Assembly: GCA_947627795.1 (NCBI GenBank) | Contig: CANQXJ010000002.1 | Coordinates: 1 to 64,000, forward strand | From: an uncultured Clostridia bacterium | Lineage (GTDB): Bacteria; Bacillota; Clostridia; UBA1381 | DNA length: 64,000 nt | Reading direction: 5' to 3' | Shown here: piece by piece, positions 9,401 to 16,313 of the stretch | Position numbering within the stretch: position 1 is the stretch's first letter | Layout: the number at the start of each line of letters is the position of its first letter | Program-made: the position numbers and the translations under genes | The notes under the pieces: model-generated | Databases searched by the model: none | What the model saw: the letters and a program-made list of their open reading frames with translations, nothing else | What the model was told of the DNA's origin: nothing

Positions 9401-10350
9401 AGGTAGTCGCCTTTCTTTATGCGCGAGCTTACCATATTGAAGTGGAGGGTGTCGTTTGCGTCAAGTCCGCCCTCGCCCTCATTTACCATAGCCAAGTTGC
9501 GCGGGAGATACTTTGTAAGTCCCGTGCCGACGCCGGTGTAGTTCTGAAGTCTGAAGAACGGAAGCAAGCAGTTGCCGTCCGTAACAGTCGAGTCGCCGAG
9601 TACCCAAAATACGGGATATTCCTGAACCTCCTGAATGATGATCGAGGAGATTGCCGAGTTTTTGCCGACCGCGCAGACGTTTACCATTTCGTCCTTGACT
9701 GCGCCTGTCGGGTTTGATTTCTGATAGTAAATCGGAGTCGGTCTTACGGAGAAATCAACCGTTTTTGTTTGACCGGCTTCTATTTTCGTATCGGTAAAGA
9801 GCGGGTGCTTTCTCTCGGTGTAGAGCGAAATTTCCGCGTCCTGCGTCGGATCAAGCGTCGTAACTGTAGCTCTTACTCTGTAGTAATGCTCGTCTGTAGC
9901 TCTCAGCGCGAAACGAACGGGATAATAAATATCTCCGGCGTTGCCGTAGAGATCTTCGCCCGTCGAGCCTATAGCGTCGTCAAGACCTGTGCCGCCGCCG
10001 GCTTTGAGCGAGATGACCTTGTTATCGTCGTTTTTCATTTGCTTCTTCTGTGTGCCGAAGCCGTCATAACGGTCTCCCTGAGTCTGCCAGTCATTCTCGT
10101 CTGTGCCGAGAAAGCCGAATTCGGCAGTGCCGTCCTTCGTGTAGTGCATATCGGGAGTTACGGCTGTCCAGCCTTCTTCCGCCGCCGTGCCCGCCGCGCC
10201 GAAGTCAAACTTCCATTCTTTGGTAACGGTATCGCCCTCAAAAATGGGAGTTGTTTCCGCATTCGCCGCAGTCATCGGGAGCATAACCGTACCCGATACC
10301 ATCGCGAGCGATAAAGCCGTGCAAAGCAGCTTCTTAAAATTTTTCTTCAT
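6433..10350 (-). CDS. multidomain rhamnogalacturonan acetylesterase (CE12-like)
   Basis: 1305 aa, secreted (signal peptide about 1-31). About 40-240 is an FDFG-type beta-sandwich. About 245-480 is an SGNH/GDSL esterase: block I LGDSTVTDG with the nucleophile Ser, YGHNH as block III, and DTTHPNDAG carrying the catalytic Asp and His. Block III usually reads GHND, so the final His is a variation. C-terminal parts are a LamG-like domain, a copy of the small beta domain ending in KLMLWDSLEGMQPL, an FMGWYNEG repeat-type domain, a BIG2-like Ig domain and a final LamG-like domain. CE12 enzymes deacetylate rhamnogalacturonan I, exposing it to lyases, which fits the adjacent PL1 and GH51 genes. It has its own promoter (10398-10426). 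Confidence 0.85.
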   Translation of the reverse strand: MKKNFKKLLCTALSLAMVSGTVMLPMTAANAETTPIFEGDTVTKEWKFDFGAAGTAAEEGWTAVTPDMHYTKDGTAEFGFLGTDENDWQTQGDRYDGFGTQKKQMKNDDNKVISLKAGGGTGLDDAIGSTGEDLYGNAGDIYYPVRFALRATDEHYYRVRATVTTLDPTQDAEISLYTERKHPLFTDTKIEAGQTKTVDFSVRPTPIYYQKSNPTGAVKDEMVNVCAVGKNSAISSIIIQEVQEYPVFWVLGDSTVTDGNCLLPFFRLQNYTGVGTGLTKYLPRNLAMVNEGEGGLDANDTLHFNMVSSRIKKGDYLYVEYGHNHKTDGPEGYTKALAKYFDLCKSKEAYLIIVSPIERINQWDSATSKYTHSLDGFATAGKTFVEEKIAAGATNIAYVELNQYSLDFYNKIVADNGNDSNAIKFYFQTAQGGGTDTTHPNDAGAENLAYEFIKAAQARVQETTSDAEKAVLNGFLENITEEKPNLIDPSITSGKLGGDAWPQYVSGPEYTNPTDVESVTVADGKIKDMTVNVIGSMSTYALGVVDVYGADGEKKASYVSTNNVDNSTGKGLQTVAFPETAVLAAGDTFKAYTWTAKGDVQELLPEEEGGVRMSAEYDYIAETESLIKDNFEYADAQYDGDEGVEEPTLLESAADSGWTFRGSAEKTTTLGVITSGGDEEGAEPVKTYYANAVTTGKKPEGGDGSFYLSKDFAHEIGTSGRYEISFDIRYVSGGGMNVQLVADPSQNNPGGTAQLPLFSVDAEGTITAGGKTAGQISSLLFAKIRYILDMDLGKATLYLAGYDPITFNLDNYTTTDVNVTPEKLTSLMFTSSKVAAGIQIANLNVAALDPSELPEYTASVVSSNDAFGTVEITKADGEESGASLMAADDANVTLSYNFDSAVITSDNAAEMTLIEVQYGENNNVKSVKTTPVKFEEAGTQMIKAAAGSKLMLWDSLEGMQPLTPAITAADGETKSVTAKLNTVVTATATANDGYIFMGWYNEGNNSKVVSMDSPYSFRLRGDTALAAKFVIKPEITDIKNYTVTAASGSVKSTAGSTVQMGIADAVDEFGTPVTQAKASDFTWTSSDPNITVDANGLVTVGENFSLGDKETAEVTITASINGIDKTFKLTVFGYEYYETMTEGTTNYEGLFMAIAGKTAIVFPAANTKQKYTMTAPVTLDKETTVSYEHAWSGSKTCGQLRTLNFFNSDGTTIFSLCYSWGDLFAGTAANNDAKAGTVQQNKWTTVTAVIDPAASTVTVTVGDTSATTTLAADAKDIAGISFDSAGSVPGPNERALGISSLTIKK

Positions 10351-10397
10351 ATCTTCCTCTCCTTTTCATTAAAAAATTACCCATATTAAGTTATATT

Positions 10398-10426
10398 ATT
10401 ATAACACATTACACAAAAAAAGTAAA
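10398..10426 (-). promoter_or_regulatory. promoter of the acetylesterase gene
   Basis: Minus strand: TTTACT -35, 17-bp spacer, TATAAT -10 with an upstream TG (extended -10), about 50 bp before the ATG. Confidence 0.65.
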
Positions 10427-10600
10427 TATTTTTTTAATTTTTTATTAAATAATTTTACAAAAAAGAAATCATAAAAAAAATTTACGTTAAAACGCGCTCT
10501 TAAAAAATTTTCAATATGTCTGAAATTCGGCCGAAAAGCCGTAAATAGCCGATGTAATTTAATTAAAATATTTTTCTTCGAAAAAATTAAAAAAAAAATG

Positions 10601-10629
10601 TTTTTTTTTCGCGTAATTTATTGTATAAT
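10601..10629 (+). promoter_or_regulatory. probable zapA promoter
   Basis: TATAAT at 10624-10629 follows a T-rich -35 region that matches TTGACA poorly; about 50 bp upstream of zapA. Confidence 0.4.
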
Positions 10630-10681
10630 AGATTTTGGAAATAAATTAAGGAAATTTTATTATGCAGGGAGATGAAAAAAT

Positions 10682-11200
10682 ATGGCGGTGAACAGACTGG
10701 CTATAACAATCAATTCGCGCAAGTATACCGTTGTCGCGGATGAGAGCGAGGAATACATCAGAAGGCTGGCGGAGCATATCAACGAAAAGGTGGATTACGT
10801 TTTAAAGGGCGGACAGAATATCATAGGCGAGCGTCCGATAGTTCTCGCGGCGCTCAATATCTGCGACGAGTATTTCAAAACCGACGAGGCGGGACGTTTA
10901 ATGAAGGATCAGCTTCAGATGTGCAGCGATAAGCTGGTCGCGGCGAACGATAAGTGCAAGTCGCTTGAAAAGGAAAACAAGGCTCTGCAGGAGCGCCTTG
11001 ACGACGCGCAATCAGGTCAGGTAACGATGGACGAAACGGCGGCGCGCGCGGAGAAGGCGTATACGCGCAACAAGCTAAACGAGGCGAATTCGCAGATAAA
11101 GTTCCTCGAGGGACAGATAAAGCTGCTTGAGGATAAAATCAAGGAAATGCAGGAGCGCGAAAAGGAAATTCTTGCTATGATAGACGAGGATAAAAAATGA
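10682..11200 (+). CDS. zapA: cell division protein ZapA
   Basis: 172 aa. The N-terminal ~65 residues (NRLAITINSRKYTV, EEYIRRLAEHINEKVD, ALNICDEY) are the ZapA head domain; the rest is a predicted coiled coil (LEKENKALQERL, IKLLEDKIKEMQ). ZapA stabilises FtsZ filaments at the septum. The coiled coil is longer than in ~100-aa ZapA proteins, as is common in Clostridia. The stop overlaps the start of the U32 gene by ATGA, so the two are translationally coupled. Confidence 0.9.
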   Translation: MAVNRLAITINSRKYTVVADESEEYIRRLAEHINEKVDYVLKGGQNIIGERPIVLAALNICDEYFKTDEAGRLMKDQLQMCSDKLVAANDKCKSLEKENKALQERLDDAQSGQVTMDETAARAEKAYTRNKLNEANSQIKFLEGQIKLLEDKIKEMQEREKEILAMIDEDKK

Positions 11201-13296
11201 ACGCATCCGGATTTTTAACCGCGCCTGAGCTGCTGGCTCCCGCCGGCGGCGCGGCGGCACTCAGAGCGGCTGTGCAGTCGGGAGCGGACGCGGTATATAT
11301 AGGCGGACCGATGTTCAATGCCCGCAGCGGAGCGGATAACTTTTCGATTGGGGACATAAAAAAATACGCCCGGTACTGTCATCTCTACGGTGTGGATCTG
11401 CACGTCGCGCTGAACACGCTTATAAAGGAACGCGAGCTTAATGAAATGCTCGAATACGCGTATGAGCTTAATGACGCCGGAGCGGACGCTCTTATAATAC
11501 AGGACATCGGAGCGGCGGAGCTGATACGCAAAGCCCTCCCGGATATGCCGCTTCACGCTTCGACGCAGATGACCGTGACAAGCCTTGAAGGAGTCAGGTA
11601 TCTTGAGGATATGGGTTTTTCGCGCGTGGTATTGGCAAGAGAGCTTTCTCGCGGCGAGATAGAATATATCTGTAAAAACGCCCGCGCGGAAATTGAAATT
11701 TTCGTTCACGGAGCGCTTTGTATGTGCTATTCCGGTCAGTGTCTGATGTCGAGCATTTTGGGCGGCAGAAGCGGAAACAGAGGACGCTGCGCCCAGCCGT
11801 GCCGGCTGCCTTACGGAATTACGGACGGAAAGAATTCATTCACGGAAGGATATTTGCTTAGCCCGAAGGATTTATCGCTTATAAACGAGCTGAAGGCTAT
11901 AAGAGATATGGGGGTCGCGTCTCTTAAAATAGAAGGGCGTTTAAAGCGCGCGGAATATGTGAGCGCCGTTGTCGGAGTGTACAGAAAGTATCTTGACAAT
12001 ATAGACAGGCGTGTCGAGCAGTCCGACATGGAAGAGCTTATAAACGCTTTCTCACGTTCCGGATTTACCGACGGATATTTTAACTCACACCTCGGCAAAT
12101 CAATGATGAGCCATAAAAATCCCGGAAACGATTCGGGGAATGCTTTCACGGCTGAAGCGAAAAAGCGCGCGGCGGAAAACGCCAATATACGCAAAATCCC
12201 CGTCAATGTAACTGGGACACTAAATACCGATGAGCTTGTAGAGATAACGATATACAATAGGGACACTAAAAACAGGGACACTAAATTTGCAACTGCGGCG
12301 GGGACACTAAAAGCGGAGCGGGCGATAAACAGACCGCTCGATAAAGAACGCTTTGCCGCGCAGCTTTCAAAGCTTGGGGATACGCCGTTTGAAGCGGTCA
12401 AGGTGATCGCGCAACCCGACGGAAAATCGGTTGTGCCGATAAAGGAGATAAACAGCGTCCGCAGAGAGGCGGCTGACGCGCTTATTCGTGAGTTGTCGGA
12501 GAGAGAAAAGGGAAGAAAAGCTCCTGTTCCCGTAATCACGCGCGCGGAGCGGGGACAAACCGATATAATTCTCACCGCCGAGGTTATGACCGAGGAACAG
12601 GGAGAGGCGGCGATCAAAGGCGGAATAAATATGATATACGCCCCTTTTGGAGTTGCCGAAAAGCTTACAGGGCGCGGAGCTGAAATCATAACAAAGGCTT
12701 CCGAGATATTCCGCGCGGAGGATATAAAGACGGACGCGGTTCTTGTTTCGTCTCCTGCGGCGGCGGAATATTACAGGGATAAGCGGCTTTACGGCGGTTT
12801 CCGCTTGAATGTGTTTAACTCGCGGACCGCGGACCATTTCAAGGGCTTCGAATCGTTGACGCTGTCGCCGGAGCTTAATATAGGCGAGATACGCGCGCTG
12901 CTTGAAAATACCGGCGTTTGCACGGAGGTAATAGTCTACGGCAGACTGCCGCTCATGCTCATGAAAAACTGTCCGTTAAAGGCGGCGGGAAAATGTCAGA
13001 GCAAAAAAATGAAATATCGGCTGAGGGACAGAATGAAGGAGGAATTTCCGGTAGTCTGCTCGGATGACTGCCGCGCGGTGCTGCTGAATTCCAAACCGAT
13101 TTTTATGGCGGATAAGCTCGACCAATTAAAAAATTTGAAAATAAATCGAATAAGAATGATATTTACTGTTGAAAATTTTTTACAATGTGGTAAAATAATA
13201 GATGTATACAAACGCGCTCTCGCGGGAGAGGCGGTTCCGCCGCCTGCGGACGGAAATTCCTTCACGCGCGGACATTTTTTCAGAGGAGTGAAGTAG
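11197..13296 (+). CDS. U32 family protein, RlhA-like (23S rRNA hydroxylase type)
   Basis: 699 aa. About 1-300 form the U32 core: PELLAPAG, DAVYIGG, HASTQMTV, and the four-cysteine region with FVHGALCMCYSGQC and GRCAQPCR that binds an Fe-S cluster in RNA-hydroxylating members. The long C-terminal extension resembles the DUF3656 part of E. coli RlhA, which is of similar length and hydroxylates a cytidine in 23S rRNA; members were formerly annotated as peptidases. Context is zapA upstream (4-bp overlap) and maf downstream (adjacent). Odd point: codons ~340-372 contain four copies of an 11-mer, GGGACACTAAA, giving the repeated peptide RDTKNRDTK. The exact RNA target is inferred, not shown. Confidence 0.8.
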   Translation: MNASGFLTAPELLAPAGGAAALRAAVQSGADAVYIGGPMFNARSGADNFSIGDIKKYARYCHLYGVDLHVALNTLIKERELNEMLEYAYELNDAGADALIIQDIGAAELIRKALPDMPLHASTQMTVTSLEGVRYLEDMGFSRVVLARELSRGEIEYICKNARAEIEIFVHGALCMCYSGQCLMSSILGGRSGNRGRCAQPCRLPYGITDGKNSFTEGYLLSPKDLSLINELKAIRDMGVASLKIEGRLKRAEYVSAVVGVYRKYLDNIDRRVEQSDMEELINAFSRSGFTDGYFNSHLGKSMMSHKNPGNDSGNAFTAEAKKRAAENANIRKIPVNVTGTLNTDELVEITIYNRDTKNRDTKFATAAGTLKAERAINRPLDKERFAAQLSKLGDTPFEAVKVIAQPDGKSVVPIKEINSVRREAADALIRELSEREKGRKAPVPVITRAERGQTDIILTAEVMTEEQGEAAIKGGINMIYAPFGVAEKLTGRGAEIITKASEIFRAEDIKTDAVLVSSPAAAEYYRDKRLYGGFRLNVFNSRTADHFKGFESLTLSPELNIGEIRALLENTGVCTEVIVYGRLPLMLMKNCPLKAAGKCQSKKMKYRLRDRMKEEFPVVCSDDCRAVLLNSKPIFMADKLDQLKNLKINRIRMIFTVENFLQCGKIIDVYKRALAGEAVPPPADGNSFTRGHFFRGVK
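12214..12311 (+). repeat. four copies of GGGACACTAAA inside the U32 gene
   Basis: The same 11-mer occurs at 12214-12224, 12260-12270, 12275-12285 and 12301-12311. It is read in two frames (GTLN/GTLK and RDTK), so it is repeated DNA rather than a repeated peptide. A fifth copy is at 27787-27797 within thiD. Confidence 0.75.
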
Positions 13297-13908
13297 TTGA
13301 AAAAATTTATACTCGCGTCAAAATCGCCAAGACGCGCCTTTCTGCTGTCGGGAATAGGAGTTAAATTCGACATAATCGACGGCGAAGCGGACGAAAGTTC
13401 TGTTTCAAAGGACATGGAGCCGGGATTATACACGCAGGAGCTGGCTCTGCTGAAGGCGTCAGCCGCGGCGAAAAAGCTTAAATCGGCAAAAAATGCGGTG
13501 ATAATATCAGCCGACACGGTCGTGGTTCTTGACGGAAGTATACTCGGCAAGCCGAAGGATGAGGACGACGCGTTTTCAATGCTTAAACGTCTTTCGGGAA
13601 GAACGCACGAGGTATATACGGGTTATTGCATAATGCGCGGCTCGGACGGCTTCGCGGTGTGCAAAAGCGTCAGGACGGCTGTGACATTCAAAAAATTGAG
13701 CGATGATACGATACGCGCGTATATCGCAACCGGAGAGCCGATGGACAAGGCGGGCGCGTACGGTATACAGGAGAAGGGCGCGATGCTTGTGGAGAGAATA
13801 GACGGAGATTATTTCAATGTTGTGGGACTTCCCGTCGCGTCGCTCGCGGACACCATGGAAAAGGAATTTGACATAAACATACTCAAAAAATATAATAAGG
13901 AGAATTAA
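13297..13908 (+). CDS. maf: Maf-like nucleotide pyrophosphatase
   Basis: 203 aa, TTG start 10 bp after an AGAGGAG site and directly abutting the U32 stop. The N-terminal LASKSPRRAFLL, the SADTVVVLDG block with the catalytic Asp, and LGKPKDEDDAFSML are Maf signatures. Maf proteins hydrolyse non-canonical or canonical NTPs to NMPs and are linked to septum control. It lies 3 bp before mreB, the classic maf-mreBCD order. Confidence 0.9.
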   Translation: MKKFILASKSPRRAFLLSGIGVKFDIIDGEADESSVSKDMEPGLYTQELALLKASAAAKKLKSAKNAVIISADTVVVLDGSILGKPKDEDDAFSMLKRLSGRTHEVYTGYCIMRGSDGFAVCKSVRTAVTFKKLSDDTIRAYIATGEPMDKAGAYGIQEKGAMLVERIDGDYFNVVGLPVASLADTMEKEFDINILKKYNKEN

Positions 13909-13911
13909 AAA

Positions 13912-14916
13912 ATGGGGCTGTTTTCAAAGGATGTAGGAATTGATCTGGGCACGGCGAACACGCTGGTTTACGTGAAGGGCAAGGGCATAGTTGTGCGCGA
14001 GCCGTCCGTTGTCGCCATTGATAAATATGAAGGAAAGGTTCTTGCGGTCGGCAACGCCGCTAACGAGATGATAGGCAGAACGCCGGAAAATATAGTCGCG
14101 GTGCGCCCGATGAAGGACGGTGTTATCGCGGATTTCGATATAACTCAGGCTATGATCCGTCAGTTTATAAAAGAGGCGAGGGTGAGCCGCATTTTAAAGC
14201 CGAGAGTGCTCGTTTGCATACCCTCGGGAATAACCGAGGTCGAGCGGCGCGCGGTTGAGGAAGCGGTCATCCAGGCGGGCGCGAAGGAAGCGGCGCTCGT
14301 TGAGGAGCCGATGGCGGCGGCTGTCGGCGCGGGACTTCCGGTTGAGGAGGCGACCGGCAGCATGGTCGTCGATATAGGCGGAGGAACGACGGAGGTCGCG
14401 GTTATATCTCTCGACGGAATCGTTGCAAGCAATTCTGTAAGGATCGCAGGAGACGCGCTTGACAGCGCTATTGTGAATTACCTCAAAAAGGAGCACGGTA
14501 TAAATATCGGCGACAGAATGGCTGAGGAAATAAAGATGGCTATCGCGTCGGCGTATGAGGACGAGGAAGTGCTTATGTACGACGTGCGCGGACGCGACGT
14601 TTCGACGGGACTTCCGAAAACGATACAGATAACGGAAAGCGAGATAAGAACAGCGATAAGCGAAAATATTTCCGAAATGATAGAAGCGATAAAGATGACG
14701 CTTGAAAACACGCCGCCGGAGCTCGCCGCAGATATTATGGAGCGCGGTATCACTCTCACGGGAGGCGGCGCGCTTATAAAAGGGCTTGACAGGCTGATAA
14801 GCGAGGTGACGAAAATACCGACGCATGTTGCGGAATATCCGCTTGACTGCGTCGCTGTCGGAACGGGAAAAATGCTGGATAAAATTTCAAAGCTGATTGC
14901 GGCGGGCAAGAAGTAA
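13912..14916 (+). CDS. mreB: rod-shape determining protein MreB
   Basis: 334 aa, standard length. Actin-fold ATPase motifs are present: [15 protein letters not shown] at the N-terminus (phosphate 1), [15 protein letters not shown] (phosphate 2) and [11 protein letters not shown] near the C-terminus (adenosine motif). MreB filaments guide elongasome wall synthesis at the inner membrane face. It is followed by mreC after 33 bp. Confidence 0.95.
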   Translation: MGLFSKDVGIDLGTANTLVYVKGKGIVVREPSVVAIDKYEGKVLAVGNAANEMIGRTPENIVAVRPMKDGVIADFDITQAMIRQFIKEARVSRILKPRVLVCIPSGITEVERRAVEEAVIQAGAKEAALVEEPMAAAVGAGLPVEEATGSMVVDIGGGTTEVAVISLDGIVASNSVRIAGDALDSAIVNYLKKEHGINIGDRMAEEIKMAIASAYEDEEVLMYDVRGRDVSTGLPKTIQITESEIRTAISENISEMIEAIKMTLENTPPELAADIMERGITLTGGGALIKGLDRLISEVTKIPTHVAEYPLDCVAVGTGKMLDKISKLIAAGKK

Positions 14917-14949
14917 TTTACGTGTATCGGAAACGGAGAAAGCAGATTA

Positions 14950-15762
14950 ATGAGAAATAAGGGAAGAAAGGTTGCCGCCGTTGTAACGGCGTGCGTTGTG
15001 ATTTGTGTTGTGGTAGGTCGTTTCACGGGCATTAATCCCGCTTCATGGCTCGCGCGCACTGTTTTTGCGCCGGTTGAAAACGGCTTTGCTTATATCGCAA
15101 ACGAAATATCGGACAAGATACGCTTCGTGTGGGAGATGTCGAGCTACAAAGAGGAAAACGATAAGCTGGTTGACAGGATAAACGAGCTTACGCGCGAGAA
15201 CAGAGACGTCAGCGAACTGAGGCTCGAAAACGAGCGGCTCAGTCAGCTTTTGGAGCTGAAAAGCACTATGAACGGTTATTCCACCGTGGCGGCGTCGGTA
15301 ATAGCGTATTCGAAAAATAATTGGTACGATACCATTGAAATCAATAAAGGAACAAGAAACGGTCTGAGCGTCGGCAACGCCGTAATCACAAACGACGGAG
15401 TTGTGGGCAGAATTACCGAAACCGGACCTAACTGGTCAACGGTTTCAACTATACTTAATAACGACAACGCTATGGGCGTGCGCGTGACGAGGACGAGCGG
15501 CTTGGGCGTTGTGGAGGGTGACGAGGAGCTGTGTCTTGAAAGCCTTTGCAAGATGACGTTTATAAATCAGGAATCGACCATAATAGTGGGCGATTTGCTT
15601 GAAACCTCCGGAAGTGGCGGTATTTATCCCGCCGGACTTTTTGTCGGCGCTATACGGGAAATAAACGCCGATAACACCGGAGAGCTTAACTATGCCACCG
15701 TAGAGCCTGCGGTCGATTTTTCAAGACTTTACGAGGTTCTTGTAATAAACGGAATAAATTAA
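14950..15762 (+). CDS. mreC: rod-shape determining protein MreC
   Basis: 270 aa. One N-terminal membrane segment (about 7-25), a coiled coil (about 55-100) and the paired beta domains typical of MreC, with NNWYDTIEINKGTRNGL and GVVGRI. MreC is an extracellular scaffold that links MreB/MreD to PBP2. Confidence 0.93.
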   Translation: MRNKGRKVAAVVTACVVICVVVGRFTGINPASWLARTVFAPVENGFAYIANEISDKIRFVWEMSSYKEENDKLVDRINELTRENRDVSELRLENERLSQLLELKSTMNGYSTVAASVIAYSKNNWYDTIEINKGTRNGLSVGNAVITNDGVVGRITETGPNWSTVSTILNNDNAMGVRVTRTSGLGVVEGDEELCLESLCKMTFINQESTIIVGDLLETSGSGGIYPAGLFVGAIREINADNTGELNYATVEPAVDFSRLYEVLVINGIN

Positions 15763-15777
15763 AAATAGGAGCGAAAT

Positions 15778-16290
15778 ATGAAAAATTTGAAAATTTTTCT
15801 GTGGGTGCTGTTATTGTTTATAATTCAGACCGTAACGGCAAATTATATCAGAATAAACGGAATAGTTCCCGACGTCGTTTTTGCGTTTGTTGTCGCGCTT
15901 ACGATGCTTGAGGGGGATTATGTATGCGCCGTGACGGTAAGCGTGATATGCGGAGTTTTTTCCGGCTCGCTCGGAGGCGGCAGCTTTGCGCTTGAAACGC
16001 TGTTTTATACTTACAGCGCCGTTTTGATTTTGAAGTTTCGCGATAAATATAAAAATGTTCCGAGGATTTTTAAGGCTGCGGCGGCAGCATTTGTGTTAAA
16101 TACAGTATTTGCGGTAATAAGATATTTTATTAAAAATCTGTCGCTGCCCGCAAGCGCCGCGCTTCATATATTCCTTCCGTACGGATTTTATAATACGCTT
16201 ATCGCGGCTGGGATATACGTGCTTGTAAAGTATACCATGTACGGCGGAGAGGACAAAAGGGAAAAGCAGTTAATTCAGAAAAACAGTTGA
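15778..16290 (+). CDS. mreD: rod-shape determining protein MreD
   Basis: 170 aa, almost entirely hydrophobic with about five membrane segments, in the canonical place between mreC and the class B PBP. Weak sequence motifs but unambiguous context and topology. Confidence 0.88.
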   Translation: MKNLKIFLWVLLLFIIQTVTANYIRINGIVPDVVFAFVVALTMLEGDYVCAVTVSVICGVFSGSLGGGSFALETLFYTYSAVLILKFRDKYKNVPRIFKAAAAAFVLNTVFAVIRYFIKNLSLPASAALHIFLPYGFYNTLIAAGIYVLVKYTMYGGEDKREKQLIQKNS

Positions 16291-16313
16291 TTTTGTTACG
16301 GGGAAGTGTTTAA

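Larger units (their letters stand above)
10351..10681. other. AT-rich divergent intergenic region
   Basis: The 331 bp between the divergent esterase and zapA genes are very A+T rich with long A and T runs. They hold the esterase promoter and a -10-like element for zapA. I see no ORF, RNA gene or clear operator. Confidence 0.7.

Noticed and set aside
11811-12689. 292-codon minus-strand ORF opposite the first U32 gene
   Set aside because: Hydrophobic Ser/Ala/Ile composition typical of a reverse-frame shadow; no ribosome binding site.
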